Shown: piece by piece, positions 22,901 to 34,900 of the stretch | Numbering within the stretch: position 1 is the stretch's first letter | Layout: each line of letters starts with the position of its first letter | From: Deroplatys truncata | Taxonomy: Eukaryota; Arthropoda; Insecta; Mantodea; Mantidae | NCBI GenBank assembly: GCA_030765065.1 | Contig: CM060989.1 | Span: 60,092,001-60,156,000 of the forward strand | Length of the DNA: 64,000 nucleotides | Direction of reading: 5' to 3' | Made by a program: the position numbers and the translations under genes | The notes under the pieces: generated by a model | Databases searched by the model: none | What the model was told of the DNA's origin: nothing | Seen by the model: only the letters and a program-made list of their open reading frames with translations

Positions 22901-25900
22901 AACACATGATTGGCGAGCGACCGTTGCAGTAACATGAACTGCACATCTTGTCTTCTGCTCTCGCTGTAGTGCCTTCCTTTAGCCACGGCTTGCAATGTAT
23001 GTGCATCAGTTTAGAGACTGCCTGTGTATTGATAAGTTATTTTGCTTCATCCTATTTGTACGGCTACTTGCTTTGTGTTTACATGTGTTGTGAGCATTTG
23101 CAATTGCATTAACATTTTTATTGGATATTTAACAAGATCCAAAAATAGTGGCAAAGATAGCAAGCCAAACGGAAAACTGAGTGTACTCGGTAACTGAATA
23201 AAACTCTATTTTGGTAAAGGTATCTCAAAGGGCAAGCACGGGAAATAATATGTTCTGTGAAAGCACCAGCAGCATTTTCCCATTAGAAAGTATCAATATT
23301 TCACAGATATGTCTCTTTTGTTAACACAGATCTTAACACTGATATATGTATATTCATTATTTTATAACTGTCTTTATATACGAATATAAACAATGCAGGC
23401 GCAACCCAATCGGTACACACAATTCTAATGCGCTCTCTACGTGGTCGCAATAAGTCGCAACATCGCCTCTCTCTCCGAGAAATGTCAATCCCTTTCTTCT
23501 TTAGCAGTGAGTACAGGTCTTGAAAGTTTCCTACTATTTCTAATGTAACCTACCTTAATAGAAATAATGAAATGTCCACCATTTTTTAGATAATGTTGTG
23601 CATTCAGGGCAAGTATTCGAGCCTGATCTGGCTGTGCAACATCAATAAAAATGGTATCCGCCATGCCAACCAGCATACGATATTTGAGAGGATGGCGTGC
23701 ATCTTCTAGTATTGGAACTATGTTGGTACGCTTCTTAGCCAAATTAAGCAGATCTCTACCTGATCTTGGAGAGAATTCCACAGCATACACAAGTCCTCCC
23801 TGTAAATACAATTCAGCTTTTATCGCATTGGCAGCAATTGGATAAACCTGCTTTGGGCAATGTTCTTAAAGCTGGTTATTTCAGAGATCATTAAGAATGC
23901 CTAATTATGGGCAAAACTAAGAAGTAGGATGTGGCCAACAAAAAATTGAACTCCTGTCCAGCAAAGTGAAATTGGGTAAAAAAATTGCATGCACCCACCT
24001 CTTAGGTATGGGGGGTGGTGTGTCTGCCTAACATTCAAAAGATCTCGAGTTTAAATCTCGGGTAGGGCAAATTTAGTAGGTTTTTCCAGGGTTTTCCCTT
24101 ATCCTGAAAAGGTGAATGTCGGGTAGCTCTAGGCTCTATGGACCACTGGTTCATTTGAGCATCATTCCTTCAATTTCATTCACTGTCACCTGGTTAAAGG
24201 ATGAAAAGCTTCAACCGTTTGACTTCCTAAGCCAATCACAAGGCAGCATTCCGGAAGGTCGATGACAAAGCGGAACCGGAACTAGAATCGACTCTGTTGC
24301 CAGATGTAACTATACCCAACCACGTGCTTCATTTTTTGAATCTCTAGCACGAGCGTCGAGTTGTTCTTTGCAAGCTAAATATTGTTCATTGTTATTTATA
24401 TTTATGTTTGATAGTTTTGTTATTGTTCATTTATACATATATATATATATATATTTATCTATTTTATATATATTTCATTCATATTATTTATTTAAACAAA
24501 ACTTAAGTACGACAATGTCTGAAAAACGATGCCAATTGCCTAGTGATGATTCACGAAGTGAAAATCCTTTGCACCGAGGTGCGCCACTTAATAGTCAGGC
24601 ATTGGAACTATTAAGGAGGACCCGTGAATTCTTTGAACAGGAAAAGGAGTACGTGAAACTTCATGGCAAACCCTCTATTCCTGCTGATAAAGTCGTACAA
24701 CGAACTGCAGCAGCTCTTGGACTAGGCACGAGAACTGTCATTCACAAGGCTACGGTGGACGCGGCTTCGTGGAAGAAGAAAGTAGATCATGTGAATAAGC
24801 TAATACGAAAAGCACAAGAAACAGACGGAATTATTACTGACTGTGAACCATTGATGACGACGAAAATAACTTTGTTATGGAATGCTTATAATTTACGTAT
24901 ATATTGTAATGAAAAGAAGCTAGAAACAGTGATGTGTATTGAATTTATTTAAAGGTGAGTCGGAATTGTTACACTAACATCACTTAAGTTTACTCACTTA
25001 ACATGTTTCGGGAAACAGTTGTTCCCATCCTCAGAAGGTTAATTCGACTGGCCCGTGTTGTTGGTGTTTCCGTTTTTTGGACTGGATCCTGTGGTGGCAT
25101 CTTGTGGTGGAGAAATGTACTTCCAGAGAGGATTTGGTGGCGGCAAATCAAAATTCATTAGATTTGTGTTGTGTTTTAGAATGGTGATCTTCTCCCATGC
25201 ATCTAATTCGGCTGCAAATTTGGCTGGTTTGACTAATGTAATATTGGGTTTGATGTTGTGATTAGTGATCCAAAAATGGTGTGAAACTGCAGATTTGTCC
25301 ATTTGTTCATCAAACCCAATATTACATTAGTCAAACCAGCCAAATTTGCAGCCGAATTAGATGCATGGGAGAAGATCACCATTCTAAAACACAACACAAA
25401 TCTAATGAATTTTGATTTGCCGCCACCAAATCCTCTCTGGAAGTACATTTCTCCACCACAAGATGCCACCACAGGATCCAATCCAAAAAACGGAAACACC
25501 AACAACACGGGCCAGTCGAATTAACCTTCTGAGGATGGGAACAACTGTTTCGCGAAACATGTTAAGTGAGTAAACTTAAGTGATGTTAGTGTAACAATTC
25601 CGACTCACCTTTAAATAAATGCTTATAATTTGTTTTATTTCCCCTCATTGTAGCAGGAAGTTTGTATTATTTTGTTTCTATATTGTCAAAAGTACGTAAT
25701 TTATTCTACATACGCTGCTATGTTTATGCAGAGTTATTTTCAATTAACAATAATAATACAAAATAGTTATTATTCATTGACACTTGCTACTTACGTACAC
25801 TTTTTGTATGCGGCTTAGACACGATAGAAAGGAGAACAATCAGTTGTTGTTTACTAGCCACTCTGGCAACGTCGCAACCACAATGTAGCCAACCTTACGT

Positions 25901-28900
25901 GAAGCCACACGAACTGTCAAGTGCAAAGATACAGCGGCGGGGGTATAAACTATCTGATCATTGTTAACTATCTTCTTCTTCCAGCCAAGGAAGAAAAACC
26001 AATCATTCAGAGCATTCTTAGACACTATAGATGCACACGGTGATTTAATTAATACGATTCAATGCAAATTATTCCATCAAAACTTGTCACACCATTTATG
26101 ACTGGGATGTGCGTCAATTATCTAGCAAAAATTTTAGTTTAGGAGAAAAGCTACCATTATGTATGAACCAGATACTTAATGAATCCCCTTCAAAGGCAGG
26201 CCAACTTCAATTCAGCTAATACGATAAGTATGCGAGTAAAACGTAAGAATAATAAATATTTCCTAATTATTTTCATTTTTGTAATGGAAACAATGCAGCA
26301 TAATATTCACATACATTTTTATGTTTTTCTAACTGAAGCATTGTTTAATATTGGTAACGTGTAACACCCATTTTTACTGTCATCCACCTTGGTGTAGGGG
26401 TACCATACTAGCCTCTGGTTCTTGAGGATGGGGTTCAAACTGGTACCATGTCGTAGATTTATGACACGTAAAAGAACCTCAAGCCTGATAAAAGAGCCCT
26501 CTGAGCACAATTTCTGGTCTTTCACACCCATGATGATGATGATATGCGGTTTAAGGGCGCTAAACTGCTTTGGTCATCAGCGCCCTTACAGTGTATAAAA
26601 TATAGTCGAAATATAAAGGACAAGTAAAAGAACCGCATAATTAAAAACGGGACACAAACCCGCGATGTCAAAAAGCTAAAAATAACAATATAACAATAAC
26701 AATAATAACGATATCAGATATAATAACATTAACAACAATAACAATAATAACAATAACAACAATAATAACAATAGAAATATCTGAAAAACCAACACACTAA
26801 AAGCATAGCCAATAAAAGATGAAAACGTGTCAAGAACTGTAGAATGCGAGGGACATGAGCGCCATATGTCACTGGGGAGTAAGTCCCTATGAAAACATAC
26901 AGAATAAAATAACAAAGCTAAAAGACGCTCAGCGCATCAAATGCGACGATTAAAACCAATGTCACTTATAAAACGTAAAAGACATTCTACAGCATGCGCG
27001 TCGTCTGCCAAAACGTTGGCTATGCCAACAGGCAGACCCAGGCGAACGCGCAGTGGAGCTAAAACTTGACACTCAGTTAAAATGTGACGCACCGTTAAGG
27101 GCACGTCACACTGCTGACACAGCGGAGCGGGATCACCACTGAGCAGGTAACTATGACTAAAACGACAATGTCCAATTCGTAAACGGGCTAAAAGTACCTC
27201 TTCCCGACGTGAAGAACGAGAAGAGGTACCCCAGATTAACGGGAGAGGCTTAACCTCCCGCAACTTGTTCCCCCGGAGGGCCGTCCACTCATCGCGCCAG
27301 CGCGAGAGGATGCGGCGACGTAAAATAGCACACGAATCTGACGAGGGAACAACAGAGGTAAAAAATCTGGGTAATAAAATCGCCGATTTCGCAGCGGCGT
27401 CGGCAGACTCATTACCTGAGATGCCCACATGACCTGGAATCCACATGAAGGACACGCTGATGCCAGAGACACCAAGCGAGTGGAGCAGGTCATGTATGCG
27501 CTGTACAAGCGGGTGGTAATGGTACAGCGCAGTAATAGTCTGAAGGGCACTCAGAGAGTCCGTACAAATAAAACAGTGCTGTAAGGCGTGCCGCTGAATG
27601 TATAAAATAGATTGATAAATGCTAAAAAGTTCGGCGGTAAAAATTGAACATTGTCCAGGTAAACGAAACTTAAAACTACAGTGACCAGAAACAAAGGCAC
27701 ATCCAACTCCAGCTTCAGTCTTAGATCCATCGGTAAAGATAAAATGGAAGTCCCCGAATAGAGCCCGTACTTCTAAAAAAGCCGATCTAAAGACTGAAGC
27801 AGGGGTCTCAGTCTTCGGCATTGACGTTAGCCCAAGGTAACAGTGGGCCTCAGCGCGGGACCATGGAGGAAAACGCGTTTCCCCCCGTGGAAGGGCCGGC
27901 GCTGGCGTAACGTCCAAATGCCGAAGTAGCAGTCGAAATCGAACCCCTGGAGGGAGCAATGCAGAGGAGCTAACTAAATATTGCCGGTCAAGCGAATCCT
28001 CGTAAAATACATCGAAGGACGGGTAGTTAGGCAAGCTTGAGAGTCGACAAGCATAGCTGCACAAAAGCATCTCACGCCGGAAGGACAGCGGAGGCTCTGC
28101 AGCTTCTGCGTACAGATTGGGTACAGGGCTAGTTGGAAAGGCCCCTGTAGCGACTCTTATGCCACGATGGTGAATGGCATTCAATCGACGTAACACAGAT
28201 GGACGTGCCGACGAATAAACAATACACCCGTAATCAAGCTTGGATCGGACCAAAGAGCGATAAAGGCGAAGAAGGACGGTCCGATCAGCTCCCCAGGATG
28301 TGCCACTTAAAACACGTAAAATATTAAGAGAACGGTCACACTTTGCTTTTAAAAAGGAAACGTGCGAGGTCCAACACAACTTCCTATCAAAAATCAACCC
28401 CAAAAATTTCGCCTCGTCTGCAAACGGAAGTATCCCTGGCCCAAGATGGAGAGAGGGCGGAGGGAAATACTTCCGGCGCCAGAAGTTGATGCAGACGGAT
28501 TTCTCGGCGGAGAAATTAAAGCCGTTGGCGTTACTCCAGGCGTAGAGACGGTCGATACAGCTCTGGAGACGGCGTTCGAGTAGACAGGTCCGCCGTGAAC
28601 TGCAATAAATAGCGAAATCGTCAACAAAAAGGGACGATGAAATGCCAGGTGGAATACAATCAACAATGGGGTTGATAGCAATCGCAAAAAGTGTGACACT
28701 GAGTACAGAGCCCTGCGGTACTCCGTTCTCTTGAATAAAACGACGAGATAAAACCGAGCCCACACGTACACGAAAGACGCGGTCCGTCATAAACTCCCGA
28801 AGAAATATGGGAAGACGACCGCGGATATTCCAATCGAGAAGTGTACGTAAAATGCCGCCCCTCCAACAAGTGTCATAAGCTTTCTCCAGGTCAAAAAATA

Positions 28901-31900
28901 CAGCCACGGTTTGACACTTTCTCAGAAATCCATTCATAATATGCGTCGACAAGGACACCAGATGGTCGACGGTAGAGCGATAGCGATGAAACCCGCACTG
29001 AGCGTTCGCTAGAAGTTTCTGAGACTCAAGCCACCATGTCAACCGCCCGTTGATCATGCGCTCCATCACCTTGCAAATGCAACTGGTGAGGGAGATAGGG
29101 CGGTAGCTGGAAGGTAGTTGGCGATCCTTCCCAGGCTTAAGTATAGGGACAATGGTGGCTTCGCGCCAAACGGAAGGAAAAATGCCGTCTTGCCAAATAC
29201 GGTTATAGACCTGTAAGAGAAATAGTTTACTGTCGGCTGAAAGGTTCTTTAACATCAGGACATGAATGCCGTCCGGCCCAGGAGCGGAGTGCCGAGAGCA
29301 ATGAAGAGCCTGCTCCAGCTCCCTCATTGTGAAAAGTTCATTATAACACTCAATATTAGCAGATCGAAAATTAAAGGTGTCGGAATCCAGCCGGTCTTTG
29401 ATAGAGCGAAAGCCGGCGGAATAATGGTCTGAATTGGATACCGCCTCAAAGGCAGCACCCAGTGTGTTAGCGATGGCAGCCGGATCCATTATGGTGGCAT
29501 TAGAAACCTGAAGGCCAGAAACAGTACAATGTGACACTTTACCTGAGAAGCGACGAAGTTTATCCCAAACAACGGATGAAGGCGTAAAACGATTAAAAGA
29601 CTCGACAAAACGAGCCCAAGATGCCTTCTTGCTATCCTGAATAATGCGACGAGCCCTGGCGCGCGATTGTTTAAAAGTCACCAAATTATCAAGTGTAAGG
29701 TGTCGCCGAAACACCCTAAGTGCAGTCCTACGGGCACGAACGGCGTTCCGACAATCCTCGTTCCACCACGGAAGAGGTGGCCGCCGAGGTTGGGAGGATG
29801 AACGGGGTATTGCGCGTTCGGCGGCACAGAAAATAATAGACGTAAGGTGCTGCACTAGTTGGTTAATGTCGGAGAAGGGCTGGTCGTCAAAATGCACGAG
29901 GCTGGAATACAAGCTCCAGTCGGCTTTTGCGAATATCCAGGTAGGTACTCTGGAATGCTGTACGTGGTGCGACAGAAGAGAAACGATGCAGGGGTAATGG
30001 TCGCTGGAGTAGGTGTCAGCGACGACGTTCCACTGAAGACGACGTGCAAGCTGGAGTGAGCAAATGGCAAGGCCCAGGTGAGAAAATGTACCAGAAGAAT
30101 CAGAAATAAAAGTAGGTGCACCTGTATTGAGGATGGAAAGATTGAACTGATAAAAAATGTCGGAAAGAAGAGTTCCCCTCGCACAAGCCCTTGGCGAACC
30201 CCATAGTGGGTGATGGGCATTAAAATCTCCCAACAGAAGAAATGGTGTTGGGAGAGCGGACAGGAGAGATCGAATGTCCGCAGGAGCGAGGGGAGACGAT
30301 GGAGGTGTATACACAGAACAAACAGAAAAGAAAAAACCGGGTAACTGCAGTCTAATGGCAACAGTTTGCAAGTCGGACGTAAGTGTGATAGTTTGAAAAT
30401 GAACGTCATTACGCACCAAAATCATGACACCACCATGAGCAGGAGTACCCTCCTCCGGTTCAAGGTCGTAGCGAACCGGAGTATATCCTCGGAGATCAAA
30501 AGGATCGTGAGGGCGAAGCTTAGTCTCCTGCAAACATACGACCATAGGCGAATGGGAACGCAATAAAAGTTGCAGTTCCGCCCTATGCGATCGTACACTA
30601 CGTACATTCCAGGTCAGGATAGCCATTAAGAAAAAGGGGATAAACTGTCTATTTAGAAGGGCGGCTTAAAATTACCTTTTGTTTAACCTTTGGGCTCGGG
30701 CTTTTTGTATGGAGTTGGTCAGACTCCATAGCTTCCTCGGAGGGAGGGCCCACGCGCTCAGTGCCAGAAACCGATTCAAGCGCCGTGAATCGGTTCTGGG
30801 TGGCGATGGGTGAGGGGTGCCGCTGAGCGCGGCTTGTCCCAGGACCTTCCTGGGACAGCGACCTCCGAGGAGGAGAAGGTGAACTTTTGTTACCGCGCGC
30901 ACGCGGAGGGTCTTTCAAAAAATCTTCCCTACGTAGTTTCTGCTTGGGCTTCTTTTCAGCGGCTTGCGACTTCATTGACTTTGGACCAGGTTTATAAGGC
31001 TTGGTAACAGTAGCTTTAATAGACGGCCGGATGGTAGTGGCGGTTAATCCAGTCAAGGTCCAGGTCTGAGTTTCGGCATCTACTCGTGGTACTGGCGAGG
31101 CAACAACAGAAATGTGCCAGATCGCAGGAGTGAAGGTTGGCGCGCATGGAAACGCCTCCGGGCTTCGGCGAAGGAGAGTTTCTCCTTTACCCGGATCTCC
31201 TGGATCGCCTTCTCGTCCAAATACCGCGGACAGTCGGCAAACGAAGCAGAATGTGACCCTTTACAATTAACGCAGACGGGGGCTGTTGAACAGGCACCTT
31301 CGGGTGAGGGCTGGCTACATGTTGCACAGATGTTAACGGCACTTTTACATGAGACTTGCGTATGCCCAAAACGTTGGCACTTAAAACAACGCAGAGGTCT
31401 AGGAATATAAGGCCTCACAGAAATACGTTCGTACCCTGCGGAGATGCTCGTGGGCAGATCGACGCCATCAAATGTTAGAAACAGGGTACGAGTGGGTACC
31501 AATACGCCGTCGCGTTTGGCCTGCACTCGATGAACCGCTGTCACCTTCTGGTCTGCAAGATATTCGACCAGGTCCTCGTCCGATATGCCATCGAGGCTAT
31601 GCGTGGTAACAACGCCTCGACAAGAATTCAAGGTGCGGTGCTTCTCAACACGGATAGGATAACCGTGGAGAAGCGTGGCGCTCAACAAGGACTTACTTTG
31701 TGCCTCGGATTTACTTTGCACTAATAACGAACCATTACGAAGCCGAGTGCAGGAAAGAACCGGACCAGCAATTGAGTCAATGGCCTTCTGGATGATAAAA
31801 GGGTTCACCTTCTCGAATGATTGTCCTTCCTCTGTACGGGTAATCACTAAGTAACAACCAGCTGTTGGCGGTGCTACTTCTGTTACTAAAACTTTTCGGC

Positions 31901-34900
31901 GCTTGTTGTTTATAATGGAGAAAGGGTGCTCCATAGCGAAAAAAATCCTCCACCATTGCAACCATCTCCGACCTCGGGCTCTGGCTTCTCGGGCGTTACC
32001 CCGGCTTGGGTGAGTGGCCTATCTATACCAGACTCACCCCAGGGTCACACCTCCCAGAACATAGACAGAGGGACCCAATCGCCGTCAGAAGTCAGCAGCT
32101 CATGCAATGGCCCCCCCGCGGGACTGCAGTTGAACAGCGGATACGAACACAAACCCTACATGACGACCCCGGGTGGTGGGGATGACGCCATTACCCACTC
32201 ACCCAGCTGCGCACGCGGTGCGCGGGTATCCATCAGGCTGTGTCCACGGAGGATTTAAATAAAAGGATAAAAGAAACTAAAACAGTGTGGGCGTTTCGCA
32301 CGCAAGGTAGGCCGGCGGGGAAGAAAAAGAGATATGCGAATGTCGTGGTGCGAAATGGTCGGAAAGTGATAAGGGAAGAAAGAAACGATGGTGAGGTGCG
32401 GTATGGATGGAATGCAAAGAACGCACAAGAGCCTACCTTGTGTCCACCGGTCACTTGAAGAACCCACCTCGACCGGATGGGGGTGAGGGGATGAATATGG
32501 CGATGATTGGCTCGGGAACCCCCGGATGCGCCAAAAACCCGTACTCACATAAGGTGAGCCCCTGAGGGGGTTTCACACCCAGTATAGAATGGGACACTAA
32601 GGACATAGTAGTTAACCATAAATAAAACCCAATTTAATTTAATTATTCTGATTCTTACTTACTGCATACAGCACTATGCAAATTCTATGTGGACAAATTC
32701 AAGAAATGAATATATAATGAGTAAAGGAAATCTTGGAAGGAAACATTTTAGGCTAAGTTTAGGTTACCTCTTAGCATTTGCCAGCTATGAAGACTGAGGA
32801 AAACCCAGAAAAAACTTCAGGAAGGACAGTCCTGGCGGGATTTCAACCGCAGACCTCCCATGTCTTAACGAGCTCAGCTATCAGTGTTGGTAGTCATGTT
32901 TTGAAAACAATTAAAATCTGTTAAATATTGTAATAATGTGGAAACAGTAATAAAACAATGAATATTATGCTGCTTTGAATTTGTAGGAAAATGCACAAAG
33001 TTACCTTTTTTTTTTATTTCCCTTATAAAGGTCTCAAAGAGTCACAAAGACTCACACTAGAGACAGTACAAAGTTAGTAATACTAGAGTAATAATGAACC
33101 AAATGGCTTCCAGTGTTTCTGAATTACCGTCCACTTCTTTGAATAGGCAACCAAATAACAATACCAGGTGGTGAAATATATATATTATTTTGTCATATTG
33201 TGGAGGACTGCTTGATTCTGTTTCAGTTATTTTTAGTGATGAAACGATAACACTATTTCACGATACTCAATACTACTTAATAAAAAAATCTGTAAAAGCG
33301 ATAGGTTGCTCACTGAATTAGGTTCTTAATAGTAGTTTCCTGTGTATAAATGCATTTAATCAACTTTGTATTGTATTAATTAATTTTGAGGATTGAGAAA
33401 CTAGTAACAGTGATGTGTCGTAATCAGTGATTATGGTGGAGAAGGAACCTTTGCACCGAAGAAAAGAATATTACAAATCAGTATATATTATACTACAATG
33501 ACTCATAATACTGACAGAAGACCAAAATAATGCATCTTCTGTAAATAGGTTGTCTGAAGATTTCTCTGGTTATATATCTAGTGACACAAGTTAGAATGTT
33601 GACTGCCCTGACATGCATTGTCATGCATATTTGTTTTTTTAGTAACCTGAGTTATGATGTAGATTGAGTCACACTTTTGTACACTCACCTTCACTAATTA
33701 AAGTTACATAAAACAGGAATCTTTAAGATCGGTCTTAAAACCGATCAACAGCAGCAATGAATTGGACATCTGGGAAAAAATACATATCGTCAAACACAGG
33801 AATCACCTAATGAATTTCGAACTGCCGCCACCTAGCAGCCTTTGGAGGTTCATCAGTCCAGCACCAGAGAACACCACTAGCCACACACATTCCCCAGACA
33901 ATAACCGGCAAAATCAGTTGAAAACATGCTGACAATGGGAGCAAACCGTCTCCGGAAACACGTTCAAGTAAGAACCTTTTAGTGATGTAGTGTAACAACC
34001 TTCAACTCTCTTTATTTTAAATTATGACACATCACGTTACTAGCTTCTAAATCTTCAAAATTAATTAACTTAAGTTTTGTCTAGATCTACAGGTAATTTT
34101 TCATGAAATTCAATATGACATATTGTTCAGGACATAATTCAATTTATGTATATAATTGCTATAATTCTTATGATATACTGGTGTCATCAGTGATGTGAAG
34201 AGAGTAATATTTGCAGCATCATTTATATAGTAACAGAACATTTATGTAGATAAAAAGTAAAGAACCTAACACTGATCCTTGGAGTATACAGTGTGATAAC
34301 TGTTTTACAACTTGATATGCTTTTTTATATTCACAATAGATGTTTAATTCTACACTTTGTTTTAATTTGCTAAGATATGATAAAAACCAATTTAGATGTT
34401 CATTCTTTGCATATAAAAATTGAATTGTTTTATTCAAATATAATAAATGGTATCATTAAAGGCAATCATATACCTTTGCAAAGTCACAGAAAATTCCACA
34501 TGTGCATTTTCTAAAACCAAGCTGATCCCGATAAGTATACTACTGGATTCAGAGTAATTATGGAGTCTGTTAAACATTATTTGAGAACATGGCAAGAGAG
34601 ATTTTGGTCTATAATCTGAAACATTATTGTGTTTATCTTTTCTAAAAAAAAGTTTAATAGTACTAACATCTATCAGATTTATTACATCTTGTTCTTTTCT
34701 TTGCTTTGTTAAACTCAATTTGGGCAAGCTCATTACTGAGCAAGTTAAATACATAAATAAAGATTAAAGAATAACAACATTTTCCATCTTCTTTGCCTTC
34801 ATGCCCAAATTATGTACAAGTAATTTATCGCAAAAATTCTGCATGCCCCTCCCCCCCCAAAAAAAACCCTTAAGATTCCTCTTTTAATCTTCAAGTCACC

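Larger units (their letters stand above)
26531..32570 (-). mobile_element. full-length I-clade LINE (6040 bp), exact 11-bp target duplication
   Basis: Flanked by TTTCACACCCA at 26520-26530 and 32571-32581, inside a SINE. On the - strand it has a 5' UTR from 32570, ORF1 (31961-30649), ORF2 (30626-26937) and a 3' UTR with AAC/AAT-rich repeats. It ends in AGCGCCCTTAAACCGCATAT followed by (ATC)n. An APE-type endonuclease, RT and RNase H in ORF2 and zinc knuckles in ORF1 place it in the I group (I/Nimb-like). The exact duplication and open ORF2 mean a young insertion. It lies in sense orientation within the fibrillarin intron and has much higher GC content than its surroundings. Confidence 0.93.

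Noticed and set aside
26676-26915. Leucine-rich open frame on the - strand
   Set aside because: It comes from the AAC/AAT-rich 3' UTR of the I-clade LINE.
29855-30409. 184-codon open frame overlapping the I-clade LINE
   Set aside because: It is an alternative frame of ORF2 endonuclease sequence in GC-rich DNA. ORF2 itself has all the family motifs.
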